From assembly GCA_964554665.1 (NCBI GenBank), contig CAZKPP010000006.1:1-53807 (forward strand): a stretch of DNA of 53,807 bases, given 5' to 3'. The notes under the pieces were generated by a model. It saw nothing but the letters and a program-made list of their open reading frames with translations. It searched no databases and was not told the origin of the DNA. A program made the translations under genes and the position numbers. This stretch comes from UBA3263 sp964554665. GTDB taxonomy: Bacteria > Bacteroidota > Bacteroidia > Bacteroidales > Muribaculaceae. Within the stretch, counting starts at the first letter, position 1, and every line of letters starts with the position of its first letter. Shown here piece after piece: positions 33,897 through 43,304 of the stretch.

Positions 33897-34979
33897 TTAA
33901 CTTGCGAAAATCTCAACAGCTGACTTCACAAGAAACAGGAATATAAAAGTGCATGCCATTGCCATTTTTCTATAACTTTTAAGCATGGTTGCTATGCTGC
34001 AGTAGGAAAGGAACGGAATTAGATTCCATGAGTAACCTCCGACCCTGTCGGAGAAGGGAATCTGAAAGCATGCAAAGAACAAACATGTCAGAAGAATATA
34101 TAATCTGAATAACTGATCGGTTATGTTGAGGTGATTGCTGTACATGTAGAAAAACAAGGCGAAGACTAAGTTGAAAACTGCGAATCCGGGTCTGAATCCT
34201 GTATTATATTGGCTGGCATCGTTGGTCAAATAATTGCTTTTATCACCTAAATCCATTCCGGCAATCATATCAACATTTAAAATGCCAAGATTTAGATATG
34301 AAACGGCTAACGCCACAAAGCATAAAAGCAGATACATTTTAATATCTAATCGAACATACTTAGCAACCAAAGCCATAAAGATGCCGAAAAGGCTCGAAAA
34401 ATGTATGCCAAGTGCTACTAAAGCATATATAATTGCGCTTTTTCTTTTATTCTGAAATAGAGAAAGATAGTAGTTAAGGATAAACGCTGATGCAAGGCCT
34501 GCACGAATAATGTTAATTTGTTGGGCAAGGATATAAAATGAAAACAGGTAGCAACAAAATAATGATAACGAGTTGGTTTTTAGAATCTTTGAAAGTCTTA
34601 CGCAAAAAATGTATGAAAAACTTAACGTCAGTAGCGATATTACTGTGAGTGCCAAGTGAAATGAATAGCCGATCAGACTCGAAATCTTCAAAAGAATTAT
34701 GAAAATAGGCTCGGAGGCGAAATCACCTGTCGTGTCTAAGATATTCCCGAAGCTCAAGTCGGTAGTACGATAGAATTTCATATAATACATCATGGTATCT
34801 ATGCCTACCGACAGGTGACGATTCCCGATAAACAGCGCCATAGCCACTATGAATATAGCGGCTAAACTATGAATGACATTTTTAGAGAATTTGTTGGTAA
34901 ACAGCGATAAGAAAAAAACTATAACCAGAATGTGATTATAGTTTTGAGTAAATATCGATTGTAAATTAGCTTCAGTCAT
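33897..34979 (-). CDS. EpsG/Wzy-like polysaccharide polymerase
   Basis: A 360-residue membrane protein with about ten helices and the EpsG-family signature NRHLSVGIDTMMYYMKFY near 50-70. It probably polymerises lipid-linked repeats at the periplasmic face. No separate Wzx flippase is recognisable in this window, so either it lies elsewhere or the architecture differs. It is low in GC, as polymerase genes usually are. Confidence 0.85.
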   Translation of the reverse strand: MTEANLQSIFTQNYNHILVIVFFLSLFTNKFSKNVIHSLAAIFIVAMALFIGNRHLSVGIDTMMYYMKFYRTTDLSFGNILDTTGDFASEPIFIILLKISSLIGYSFHLALTVISLLTLSFSYIFCVRLSKILKTNSLSLFCCYLFSFYILAQQINIIRAGLASAFILNYYLSLFQNKRKSAIIYALVALGIHFSSLFGIFMALVAKYVRLDIKMYLLLCFVALAVSYLNLGILNVDMIAGMDLGDKSNYLTNDASQYNTGFRPGFAVFNLVFALFFYMYSNHLNITDQLFRLYILLTCLFFACFQIPFSDRVGGYSWNLIPFLSYCSIATMLKSYRKMAMACTFIFLFLVKSAVEIFAS

Positions 34980-35021
34980 TTGGGGTAGATAAACCGGAAC
35001 TAAATTCTCTGTAGGAGAGCG

Positions 35022-35699
35022 TTAGCGGCGGGAGATGAGTGGGGTGGGGTCGAGGGGCGTGCGGTGGCAGCGGATTTCAAAGTGCAGGTGGGGGCCGGTA
35101 CTGTTGCCCGAGGTGCCTCCCAGAGCTATTTCATGGCCTGCTGCGATTTCGTCGCCCGGCTTGACTAACGGGCGCTGAAGGTGGGCGTAGCGCGACTCAA
35201 CGCAATCGGCGTGTTCAATGATTATGAAGTAGCCGTAGCCGTTGCGTTCGTAGCCCACTCGGGCAACTTTGCCGTCGAAGGCGGCGCAGACGCTGTCGCC
35301 GTGGTTCAGGGCTATGTCTACGCCCTTGTGCATGCGGTTGCCGGCATCGCGCAGTCCGAATGCCGATGTGATGCGTCCGCTGACCGGAATGGCGAAATTG
35401 CTTAAAAGTTGCTGCGGCAGGCCGTGGATGTAAACACTTGCGTCAACGTTTTTCAGATCGCCGGTTTTGCCGCAATTGCCTGTGGTGTAATAGTCAGAGT
35501 CTTCGTAGACCGACGACAGATAGTCCAGAGCACTTAAATTCAGCGGATCTGACTCGGCCGTTTGCCTTTCGGCGGTGCCGACGGCTCTGACCAGGCTCAT
35601 CAGCCGCTGGTCAACTTTTGTAGACGTTGGCCCTTTTGGTTCTGCCGCGAATGTGAAGATTGCGGCAATCAGCAGAGTTAGCCCTATTCGTTGAAACAT
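35022..35699 (-). CDS. Secreted M23-family metallopeptidase
   Basis: A 225-residue exported protein with a signal peptide (1-19). The LytM domain (about 105-220) has all zinc and catalytic residues: His124 and Asp128 in HKGVD, His204 and His206 in HLHFE. It is likely a peptidoglycan endopeptidase that opens the wall for the Wza-like export complex, or a regulator of it. It is compactly placed between polymerase and Wzz genes (10 nt to the latter). Two cysteines (76 and others) might form a disulfide. Confidence 0.92.
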   Translation of the reverse strand: MFQRIGLTLLIAAIFTFAAEPKGPTSTKVDQRLMSLVRAVGTAERQTAESDPLNLSALDYLSSVYEDSDYYTTGNCGKTGDLKNVDASVYIHGLPQQLLSNFAIPVSGRITSAFGLRDAGNRMHKGVDIALNHGDSVCAAFDGKVARVGYERNGYGYFIIIEHADCVESRYAHLQRPLVKPGDEIAAGHEIALGGTSGNSTGPHLHFEIRCHRTPLDPTPLISRR

Positions 35700-35709
35700 T
35701 GCCGGCGGG

Positions 35710-36816
35710 TCAGGATTCTCGGGCTTGTTCTTTAGGTTTTTTCTGAATTGTTGGCTGAATAACTATCTTCCAGATTATGCAAGTGGCGGCGGCCAAAACA
35801 ATTGTTTCAAGAATCATTAGTATTCGGCTTGGGTACGAAGGTCTTAGAGGCACTGTCGGCGGCGAGATGATTGCATAGACCGGAGTGAATGCCTGCACCA
35901 GGGCGCGCGATGCCTGAACCTGCTGCGAGGTTTGGTTATAGAGGGTAAAGGCCAAGGCTGCTTCGTTTTCCATGCGGTCGCGAGTGATTCGCGCCGATTG
36001 GGTTGCGATTCCCTGGTTGCGGTCGCTATAGCTGGCAAGCGCATCTTGGGCCTGATAGTAGCGATTCCTTGCTTCGGTGTTGATTTTTTCGGCGTACTCC
36101 AAATCATTGCGCGCCTTGTTGGTGCGATATTCGCTAATATAGGTTTGCAGGCGGCTCACTACCGTGTCGGCAACGATGGCAGCTACCAACGGGTCCTGCA
36201 TCGTTACTTTTATAGTTATCAAGTCGGTTTTGGGGTCAACGTTGATATTGATTTTTTGCCTTAATGCATTAACAAGTGCATCTTCCTCCGGGGTTAACCT
36301 AAAGGTGTCGCGCACATTATTTTCAGTTGCGGCAGTTTTCTTCTTCCCGATTGATTTTACCGCAGCAATTAGCTTAAACGGGAGCTCCTTGAGAGTTGAC
36401 CACCACGGGCCTTTCATTGTATTTATGTATTGCCAAAGCAGGAGTTCTTTGCCGCCTTTGCGGGTTTCGACCTCAATGTCGCTCAATCCGAGAAGGAAAG
36501 GGGTGGAACCAACCACTTCGGGATAAAACTCCGGCTCAACGGCATCTACACCCGAAGAACTTGCGCTCACTCCCGCCAGGGCGGCAATGGCGGCAACGGT
36601 GCCCGACAGTTTGCCGCCGGTCGATTCCGGCGCCAGTTTTGCGGTCGATGTATATTCTTTCGGAATACTGAACGCGATAATGATTCCGACGAGAGCACCG
36701 ACGGCACTCCACTTTATAATTTGCTTGCGAATTGACCAAATCTGGTAAATCAAATCCAGCCAATCGATTTCTTTTTTGTCGGAGCCTTCCGGTTGTTGAT
36801 TTTGATTTTCGTTCAT
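35710..36816 (-). CDS. Wzz-type chain-length determinant
   Basis: A 368-residue inner-membrane protein. A cytoplasmic N-terminus rich in Gln/Glu leads to a membrane helix at about 37-54. A periplasmic coiled-coil region (about 190-310) follows, then a second membrane helix near 335-352 preceded by PPTVPLRPSYPSR, the proline-rich Wzz signature. There is no tyrosine-kinase domain. It is 3 nt downstream of the SLBB gene. It sets polymer length together with the polymerase and exporter. Confidence 0.92.
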   Translation of the reverse strand: MNENQNQQPEGSDKKEIDWLDLIYQIWSIRKQIIKWSAVGALVGIIIAFSIPKEYTSTAKLAPESTGGKLSGTVAAIAALAGVSASSSGVDAVEPEFYPEVVGSTPFLLGLSDIEVETRKGGKELLLWQYINTMKGPWWSTLKELPFKLIAAVKSIGKKKTAATENNVRDTFRLTPEEDALVNALRQKININVDPKTDLITIKVTMQDPLVAAIVADTVVSRLQTYISEYRTNKARNDLEYAEKINTEARNRYYQAQDALASYSDRNQGIATQSARITRDRMENEAALAFTLYNQTSQQVQASRALVQAFTPVYAIISPPTVPLRPSYPSRILMILETIVLAAATCIIWKIVIQPTIQKKPKEQARES

Positions 36817-36819
36817 GAT

Positions 36820-39234
36820 TTATCTTAATCTGATAAGAGAGGCTACCGCTGCTGCCAAAGTAGCCACGGATGAGAAGGTGGTTGCAAGAGTAATAACCTT
36901 TTCAAAGCTCGAGCCGCGGCTTTCGGGCTTGGAGGGCACGATGATCTGGCTGCCCGGTTCGATTACGGTGTTTCTGCCGGCTTTCGAAACCGTGCCGTTC
37001 AGATAAACGATGTATGCCTTGTTCTTTTTGGCGCGCTGGCCGTAGCCGCCGGCCTGGTTGATGTAGTGTTTCAGCTTCTTGCCCGGCTCGTAGACCACGG
37101 TGTTGGGGAACATCACGTCGCCCGAAATCTTAACCGTGCTCTGCTGCTCGGGAATATAGATTACGTCGCCTGGCTGCAGAACCACGTCGTAGGCGCTGCC
37201 CGGCTTCTCCAGGGCCAGCTTCAGGTTGATGCCCACGTTATAGTCGCGCGACACTTCGAGTTTGCTCAGGGCGATGGAATCATTCTGATTGCCCTGGCTG
37301 TTGGCCATTGCCAGACGCAGCGCTTCCTGGCGCGACAGGTATTCGTCTTCCGACAGGCGGCGGGTCATGTGGGCGCCCTGAATGTACGCCCCGTCGAGCA
37401 GACCGCCGGCGCGGGCAATTACGTCGCTCAGGCGCTCGTTGCGCTTCTCAAGCACATATTCGCCCGTGAAGAGCACTTCGCCGTTAACCCTTACCACGCG
37501 CTGAGGCTCATAGCCCGGGCTGGTGCGGATAAACACTTCATCGTAGGGCATCAGCACGAAACCGTCGTTGGGGCCTACGTTCAGCAGCCCTTCAATCGAA
37601 ACCGAGTAGATTTTCGACAGCTGCTGGGTTTGCGTGGTGGCCGTGGGCGAATTCAGGCGGCGGGCAACGTCAACCCTTACGGTCGAGGCGCCTTCGAGGA
37701 GGCCGCCGGCCTGGAAAATCAGGTCTTGAAGCGTGAGGTTCTCGGCGTAGGGATAAGAGCCGGGGTTAGCCACGCGCCCGCGGATTGTGACGTCGCCGAT
37801 TTCCTTCAGCTCATCTACCGAGTAGATAACCAGTATGTCGTTGCGTTTCAGCTCAATATCGGGGGCAATGCCGGCAATCAGGTTCGTGAGGTTAATGGAA
37901 ATTACCTGAGGCTGCAGCTCGTCGCCTTCGCGATAGAGCAGTGCGCGGCCCAGGTAGGCGTTTTCGGTCAGTCCCTCGCCTTTTCTGATAAGTTGCGTAA
38001 CGGTCGAAACATTGTTGTCCAACGCGTAGATGCCGGGGCGGAACACCGCGCCCTGCAGTTCAACCCGGTTGGCCACGCGGTTCAGAATGGTTCCGACGGT
38101 CAGAACGTCGCCATCTTGCAGGGTGTAGGTCGGGAATTGGTCGCTGGAGATGTTAAACAGCTGATTCTCGTTGCCCGACTGGCGTGCTAATGAAATCATG
38201 TCGGCAAACGCCTCCGAGGTGAAGCCGCCGGCATAGTCGATAACGTTTTTCACCGTTTCGCCCGGCTTGACTTCATAATACATCGGGCGGCGCACGTTGC
38301 CGGCAATGTTGACCAGCGAGCCGTAGGGGGGCACGATGATAACATCGCCCTCCTGCAGGCGCACGTTGCCGTCGGTTTTGCCCTCAAACAGGTAGTCGTA
38401 GATGTCGATGCCGGCGATTTTCTTGTTGTTTCGCAACACCTGGATGTTGCGCATCGAGCCGATGTCGTTGATGCCTCCGGCGCGATACAGGGCGTGGAAC
38501 ACGGTTGAGAAAGGCGACAGACGGTAGGTGCCGGGAGTGGCAACCTCGCCCATCAGGTTTACCTGAATGGTGCGCACTTTGCCTAAGGTGACCTGGATTT
38601 CGGTTTCGGAATCGCCCACGCCGGCATATTTCTGGGCAAACGATTTGCGGATATGCTTGGCGGCGTCGTCGATGGTCAGGCCGTTGAGATAAACCGGCCC
38701 GAGCTGCGTAATCATTATGCTGCCTTCCGGCGAAATGGTCTGGCGCAGGTGATCTTCCGAGGCGCCCCAGATGTCGATAACCACTTCGTCGCCGGGGCCG
38801 AGGTGATAGTTTTGGGGCGTGGCAATGTTTTCGTTGGGCTCAAACGTCAGTGCCCGCGAGTTGAACACGCTGCGGCCGTAGACCTGGCGCTGCGACTGGC
38901 TGAAGGCGGGAATGTCTTCCTCGGCGTTCTCCTGAACGGTCATGGTGCCGTCGCTGAACAGGGTCGCGGTGTTGTCGTCGGCGTGGGCCGCGGCAGTTGC
39001 AATCTCCAGCGAACTCAACCGGCTATTGCCTTGCTGCTCTTTATATTGAGTGGTTATTCGCTGAGCCTGCTCGGGAGTAACGCCCATGGCCATGAGCTCG
39101 GTGCCGATCTGCTGCTCGGTTTTGCCGGCGGCCGACTGTTTTTTTATGAAATCAATCACTTCCTTGTCGGTCAGGGCGTAACCGGAAAGCGAAACCGACG
39201 CTAAAAGCGAAAGGATTACATATTTTAATTTCAT
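36820..39234 (-). CDS. Wza-like polysaccharide export protein with six SLBB domains
   Basis: An 804-residue secreted protein with a signal peptide (1-20). A helical Gln-rich region is followed by a polysaccharide-export domain (about 140-215, YHLGPGDEVVIDIWG) and six SLBB-like units, each recognisable by V-x-G-x-V-x-x-P-G. The C-terminal 30 residues are hydrophobic and may form the outer-membrane helix. There is no lipobox Cys, unlike E. coli Wza. It is twice the length of Wza, as is usual in Bacteroidetes. It has its own promoter within the wecB 3' end. Confidence 0.93.
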   Translation of the reverse strand: MKLKYVILSLLASVSLSGYALTDKEVIDFIKKQSAAGKTEQQIGTELMAMGVTPEQAQRITTQYKEQQGNSRLSSLEIATAAAHADDNTATLFSDGTMTVQENAEEDIPAFSQSQRQVYGRSVFNSRALTFEPNENIATPQNYHLGPGDEVVIDIWGASEDHLRQTISPEGSIMITQLGPVYLNGLTIDDAAKHIRKSFAQKYAGVGDSETEIQVTLGKVRTIQVNLMGEVATPGTYRLSPFSTVFHALYRAGGINDIGSMRNIQVLRNNKKIAGIDIYDYLFEGKTDGNVRLQEGDVIIVPPYGSLVNIAGNVRRPMYYEVKPGETVKNVIDYAGGFTSEAFADMISLARQSGNENQLFNISSDQFPTYTLQDGDVLTVGTILNRVANRVELQGAVFRPGIYALDNNVSTVTQLIRKGEGLTENAYLGRALLYREGDELQPQVISINLTNLIAGIAPDIELKRNDILVIYSVDELKEIGDVTIRGRVANPGSYPYAENLTLQDLIFQAGGLLEGASTVRVDVARRLNSPTATTQTQQLSKIYSVSIEGLLNVGPNDGFVLMPYDEVFIRTSPGYEPQRVVRVNGEVLFTGEYVLEKRNERLSDVIARAGGLLDGAYIQGAHMTRRLSEDEYLSRQEALRLAMANSQGNQNDSIALSKLEVSRDYNVGINLKLALEKPGSAYDVVLQPGDVIYIPEQQSTVKISGDVMFPNTVVYEPGKKLKHYINQAGGYGQRAKKNKAYIVYLNGTVSKAGRNTVIEPGSQIIVPSKPESRGSSFEKVITLATTFSSVATLAAAVASLIRLR

Positions 39235-39277
39235 TGGGTGAGTTTATGTGTGACGATTATTGATAGTTGAGAGTGCG

Positions 39278-39309
39278 CAAAGATAGCAAAATTAGGCAAA
39301 ATAACCAAA
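39278..39309 (-). promoter_or_regulatory. Internal promoter upstream of the Wza-like gene
   Basis: TTTG (complement of 39306-39309), 20 nt, TATCTTTG (complement of 39278-39285). This is a near-ideal match. The 83-nt gap after wecB gives a leader of about 35 nt. Confidence 0.7.
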
Positions 39310-39317
39310 TTGCCGGC

Positions 39318-40469
39318 CTATGCCAGATAGTCGGCAATCCGTTGGCAGGCAAGGCCGTCGCCGTAGGGGTTGACTGCCCGGGCCATGCGGTTATAATAGT
39401 CGCTGTCGGTCAGCAGTTGCGATGCTTCGTTGACTATGCGGTCGTAGTTCGTGCCAACGAGTTTCACGGTGCCCGCTTCCAGGGCTTCGGGGCGCTCGGT
39501 GGTGTCGCGCATAACCAGCACGGGCTTGCCCAGGCCGGGGGCTTCTTCCTGAATGCCGCCGCTGTCGGTCAGCACTATAGTCGATTTTTCCATCAGATAG
39601 ACGAACGACAGGTATTCCAGGGGTTCAATGAAGAACATGTTGCCGAGCCCATTGAGATTTTCGCCGAAAACTTCGCGGATAGGCTTGCGAACATTGGGAT
39701 TCAGGTGCATCGGGTACACGAAATCCACGTCGGGGAACTTCTCGGTCAAGGTTTTGATGGCTTTACACATCGATATGAAGCCGCTGCCGAAGTTTTCGCG
39801 GCGATGGCCGGTAATCAAAACCAGTTTGCGGCCATCCTTGAGCCGGTCGGTGTCGTAGCCCGCGGCGCGCAGCTGCTCGCGCAGGTCGTTGGCAACCTGC
39901 GGCGTGCTCTTAATCTTGTCAACTACCCAATAGAGGGCATCGATGACAGTGTTGCCGGTAACCGTAATTTTCTCATCGCCAACCCCCTCGTTGAGAAGGT
40001 TTTGGCGGCTTAGCTGAGTCGGCGCGAAGTTATAGGTGGCAATGCGGCCGGTAATCTGGCGGTTCATCTCTTCGGGCCAGGGAGAGTAGATATTGTGGGT
40101 GCGCAGGCCCGCTTCAACGTGGCCCACGGGAATCTGGCGGTAGAAAGCGCCCAAGGCTGCGGCGGTCGAGGTGGTGGTGTCGCCATGGACCAGCACCACG
40201 TCGGGGTGCGCGCGGTCAAGAACGTCGCGCATGCCGGTCAAAACCCTGGCGGTGATGTCATAGAGGTCTTGCCCCTGCTTCATGATGTTGAGGTCGAAGT
40301 CGGGGGTGATGTCGAATATCGAAAGCACCTGGTCGAGCATCTGGCGGTGTTGGCCGGTTACGCAAACCAGGGTTTCAAACTCTTGGGGGCGTTTTTGGAA
40401 CTCCTTGACCAGCGGAGCCATTTTTATGGCTTCGGGGCGGGTGCCAAAAACGAGCATTACTTTTTTCAT
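39318..40469 (-). CDS. wecB: UDP-N-acetylglucosamine 2-epimerase (non-hydrolysing)
   Basis: A 383-residue cytoplasmic enzyme interconverting UDP-GlcNAc and UDP-ManNAc. Motifs: FGTRPEAIKMAPL (N-terminus), VHGDTTTS, GHVEAGLRTHN, GHRRENFG and TDSGGIQEEAPGLGKP. The length is normal. It lies 3 nt after wecC, so both supply UDP-ManNAcA to the locus. Confidence 0.95.
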   Translation of the reverse strand: MKKVMLVFGTRPEAIKMAPLVKEFQKRPQEFETLVCVTGQHRQMLDQVLSIFDITPDFDLNIMKQGQDLYDITARVLTGMRDVLDRAHPDVVLVHGDTTTSTAAALGAFYRQIPVGHVEAGLRTHNIYSPWPEEMNRQITGRIATYNFAPTQLSRQNLLNEGVGDEKITVTGNTVIDALYWVVDKIKSTPQVANDLREQLRAAGYDTDRLKDGRKLVLITGHRRENFGSGFISMCKAIKTLTEKFPDVDFVYPMHLNPNVRKPIREVFGENLNGLGNMFFIEPLEYLSFVYLMEKSTIVLTDSGGIQEEAPGLGKPVLVMRDTTERPEALEAGTVKLVGTNYDRIVNEASQLLTDSDYYNRMARAVNPYGDGLACQRIADYLA

Positions 40470-40472
40470 CCT

Positions 40473-41681
40473 TTATTTCTTGAAGATGCCGCAGAAGTCG
40501 AGAATTACCTTGTCGTCGCGCCATTCAAGCGACTTGAACGGGGTGTGGGCGGTGAGGAACACTACTATGTCGGCCCGGTCGTAGGCTTCGCGGTAGTCGG
40601 TGAGTTTAAATACGTTATGGCTCTCAACGTTGGGCTCAACAACCAGTATTTCCGCATTGTTGATTCCCTGCATAACCTTGCTGACTATCTGCTTGGCCGG
40701 CGACTCGCGCAGGTCGTCGATGTCGGGCTTGAAGGCCAGGCCCATCATGGCGACCACCGGCTTGCGGTGATGCTTGATTTCAAACTCAAGCATGGCGTTC
40801 TTAACCTTTTCGGCACACCACATGGCCTTGTAGTTGTTGATTTCGCGGGCTGTGGCTATGATTTTCGATTCGGTGGGGAACTCGGCGGTGATGAAATAGG
40901 GGTCTACGGCTATGCAGTGACCGCCTACGCCGCATCCGGGTTGAAGAATGTTTACTCGCGGATGTTTGTTGGCAAGGTTGATAAGGTCCCAGACGTTGAT
41001 GCCGGCCTTGTCGCAAATCAGCGACAGCTCGTTGGCAAACGCTATCTGCACGTCGCGGCTCGAATTCTCGGTGAGTTTACACATTTCGGCGGTGCGTGCG
41101 TTGGTCGGGTGCAGGGTGCCTTTAACAAACTGTGCGTAAAACTCCCGGGCTTTTTTGGTCGATGCTTCGTCAATGCCGCCGATAACGCGGTCGTTGTGAA
41201 CCAGCTCGTAGATTACGTTGCCGGGCAATACGCGCTCGGGGCAGTAGGCTATATAAATTTTGCCCTTCAGCTCGGGGCGCTCGCTGAAAATCAGCTCGGC
41301 CATCTTTTCGGTGGTGCCTACGGGTGATGTGGATTCTACAACATACAGGTCGCCCTCTTTCAGCAACGGCAGCACGGCGCGTGTGGCCGCTTCAACGTAG
41401 CTTATGTCGGGCTCGTGGTTGCCCTTGAACGGAGTCGGAACAACCATGAAATAGGCGTCGGAAACCTCCGGAACGGTCGAGGCGTGGAGCTTGCCGGCAT
41501 TAACAACCTCCTGGAGCATCTCTTCCATTCCCGGTTCGATAATATGGAGCTTGCCGGCGTTGGTCTTCTCAACTACCGACGGATTTATGTCGACTCCGAC
41601 AACGTCAACACCACCCTCTTTGGCGGCTATTATCGCAGTGGGCAGGCCTATATAGCCCAGGCCCATAAAGCATGCTTTCAT
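40473..41681 (-). CDS. wecC: UDP-N-acetyl-D-mannosamine dehydrogenase
   Basis: A 402-residue NAD-dependent enzyme oxidising UDP-ManNAc to UDP-ManNAcA. It shows GLGYIGLPTA (NAD site), STSPVGTTE, YCPERVLPGN, the catalytic cysteine in PGCGVGGHCIAVDPYF, and GLAFKPDIDDLRESPA. The start overlaps the stop of the recombinase-like/NusG fusion gene by 4 nt (ATGA). Acidic ManNAcA residues are therefore likely in the polymer. Confidence 0.95.
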   Translation of the reverse strand: MKACFMGLGYIGLPTAIIAAKEGGVDVVGVDINPSVVEKTNAGKLHIIEPGMEEMLQEVVNAGKLHASTVPEVSDAYFMVVPTPFKGNHEPDISYVEAATRAVLPLLKEGDLYVVESTSPVGTTEKMAELIFSERPELKGKIYIAYCPERVLPGNVIYELVHNDRVIGGIDEASTKKAREFYAQFVKGTLHPTNARTAEMCKLTENSSRDVQIAFANELSLICDKAGINVWDLINLANKHPRVNILQPGCGVGGHCIAVDPYFITAEFPTESKIIATAREINNYKAMWCAEKVKNAMLEFEIKHHRKPVVAMMGLAFKPDIDDLRESPAKQIVSKVMQGINNAEILVVEPNVESHNVFKLTDYREAYDRADIVVFLTAHTPFKSLEWRDDKVILDFCGIFKK

Positions 41682-43120
41682 AATGTATCTAAAGTTTTAT
41701 TTATTTCATTTTTCAGGCGCTGAGGTTTCAGCATGCGCGGATCGGCAACCCGGAACTCAATGTCGCGCTGGTCGCCGAATATGCGCAACCGGTAAATAAC
41801 ACCGCCTACGCGCTCCGCCTTGGTCTCGATAACCTCGGCGCTGTGGCCCTGGCCGAACCCGCCCAGAATCTCCACACGGTCGCCCGGGTGAAACTCCAGG
41901 GTTCCGACCCTCCCCACTTCAAAGCCGGGCGCAAACAGGCCGATGGCGCGCTGAAAGGCTTCCATGGCCTGCGGGGCTATGCGGGCGTATGTGCCGGAAC
42001 TGGTGTAGACCCAGCCTAAATCGCCTATTTCGTGAATCAGCGGAGCAACGTCGGTTACCCGGCTGCGGAAAAACACTATTTCCGGAATTACGGGCTTCTG
42101 CTCCGTAACAATCTTTTTGTTGACCCGGCGCGAAATTTCGCGGCACGGGTAGAAAATGTCGGGCCGCTCGCGGTCTGCAAGCTTTCCGAGTCGCGACTCA
42201 AAGCGCTCGAACCTTACGTGTGGCCGCAGGCGCAGGGCAAACCACTCTTTGGGGTTGGTCTGAAACATTGAGCTCACTGCCCGACGCAGGTTGCTCTTTT
42301 TTTCTGCCGATGCGTCCGCCTCAACAAGCCCAAGAACCGGCATTGCCTCCGGAGTGAAGCCCAAAGTGCCGGCAACTTCGGCGCCGCTCGCTCCGCAGTT
42401 CAGTGCCGCCAGGGCCCAGCACGCTCCGAGTGTTTCCTGCACGCTGACCGACAGCCTGACCGACGCGGCGCCCAGTGTGGCCGCAACTGCCGATGCTACC
42501 GAGCGCTCCAACTGGCGTGGAGTCAGTCGCGACTGGTCGAGCGGAAACAGATATTTGCGCCCGGCGGCAGCCATGCAGGCTGCGGCCTCGCGGCTCTCCG
42601 GCTCCAGCTCGGTGAGCTCGTCGGTGCGCAGCCGCGCAATCTTTATCGGCGAAAGCGCGCCGTTCATCATCGAAACGGCAATCAACCCCTGCGCAGGGTC
42701 GCAATTCTTGCGCGAGGCAAAAAAAGACCGTGTCAGCCGGTGCAGGTTCTCCAGGTCGGAGGCGCTCACCTCCGCGCTGTTGCTGCGGGCAATGGCTTTC
42801 ATTGCGGGGCGCAGGCAGTCAAATTCATCGGTCGCTGCGGTCAACCCCTCTTTGGCTGCCGAGGCATAGAGCGCCGCTACGGCCTCGAAATAGTGGAGGC
42901 GGCTTTTGGGCGATAGCCCGGCCGCAAACATTCTGACCACCCACTCGGCTGCAAATTTCGTTGCCGACGGCGGGTTTTCAAACCCCTCGATGAAGAAACG
43001 CAGCGACGAAAGCGCTTTTTTATAGTTTTTTCTGCTGCTTTCGGCCATCGTTGCTACTCGCGATTCGAAAAAGTCGAATAGCTCAGCCCAGTCAACTGTT
43101 TGATTTTCCGCCGAATGCAT
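41678..43120 (-). CDS. Fusion of a degenerate tyrosine-recombinase-like region and a NusG/UpxY-like region
   Basis: A 480-residue protein. Residues 10-110 resemble the SAM-like core-binding domain of phage integrases (SSRKNYKKALSSLRFFIEG). Residues 115-285 resemble the catalytic domain: the GLRISE box appears as GALSPIKIARLRTDEL (155-169), without its Arg, and the H-x-L-R-H box as SVQETLGACWALAALNCGAS (226-245). I find no Arg-His-Arg-Tyr set, so it should be catalytically dead. Residues 291-395 fit a NusG N-terminal (NGN) domain (EWFALRLRPHVRFE, IFYPCRE) and 408-465 a KOW domain (HPGDRVEILGGFGQG), as in UpxY antiterminators that open Bacteroides capsule operons. It is first in the locus with a long leader, so a role in elongation control is likely. 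The fold calls come from motif reading only. Confidence 0.75.
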   Translation of the reverse strand: MHSAENQTVDWAELFDFFESRVATMAESSRKNYKKALSSLRFFIEGFENPPSATKFAAEWVVRMFAAGLSPKSRLHYFEAVAALYASAAKEGLTAATDEFDCLRPAMKAIARSNSAEVSASDLENLHRLTRSFFASRKNCDPAQGLIAVSMMNGALSPIKIARLRTDELTELEPESREAAACMAAAGRKYLFPLDQSRLTPRQLERSVASAVAATLGAASVRLSVSVQETLGACWALAALNCGASGAEVAGTLGFTPEAMPVLGLVEADASAEKKSNLRRAVSSMFQTNPKEWFALRLRPHVRFERFESRLGKLADRERPDIFYPCREISRRVNKKIVTEQKPVIPEIVFFRSRVTDVAPLIHEIGDLGWVYTSSGTYARIAPQAMEAFQRAIGLFAPGFEVGRVGTLEFHPGDRVEILGGFGQGHSAEVIETKAERVGGVIYRLRIFGDQRDIEFRVADPRMLKPQRLKNEINKTLDTL

Positions 43121-43304
43121 AGAGTCGAAAATTTAACCCTTCTGAAATTCCACAGAATAACCCTCGACCCCCTGTTGGCGCATGTTTTCGCAGCAACAGA
43201 GGTTCAGACTCAGGTATGACTTTCGACTACTTCTCACGCTAATGTGCTATGATTGAGCCTGTAACAACAATTGGTCCGCGAAGTGGAGAAACCACTCCGC
43301 GAAG
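43121..43304 (-). promoter_or_regulatory. Long 5' leader of the polysaccharide operon with a 5'-end hairpin
   Basis: About 175 nt separate the promoter from the first start codon. A 10-bp stem with one mismatch (arms 43277-43286 and 43292-43301, 5-nt loop) lies at the very 5' end of the transcript. NusG/RfaH-type antiterminators often act on such leader hairpins, so it is a candidate loading site for the fusion protein. Otherwise I see no ORF in the leader. Confidence 0.4.

Noticed and set aside
40095..41327. Long open frame antisense to wecB and wecC
   Set aside because: It spans the junction of two well-identified genes on the opposite strand and has no recognisable domain.
41678..43120. 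Active site-specific integrase or recombinase
   Set aside because: The catalytic Arg, His-x-x-Arg and Tyr positions are not preserved, and a NusG-like domain follows, so a recombination function is unlikely.
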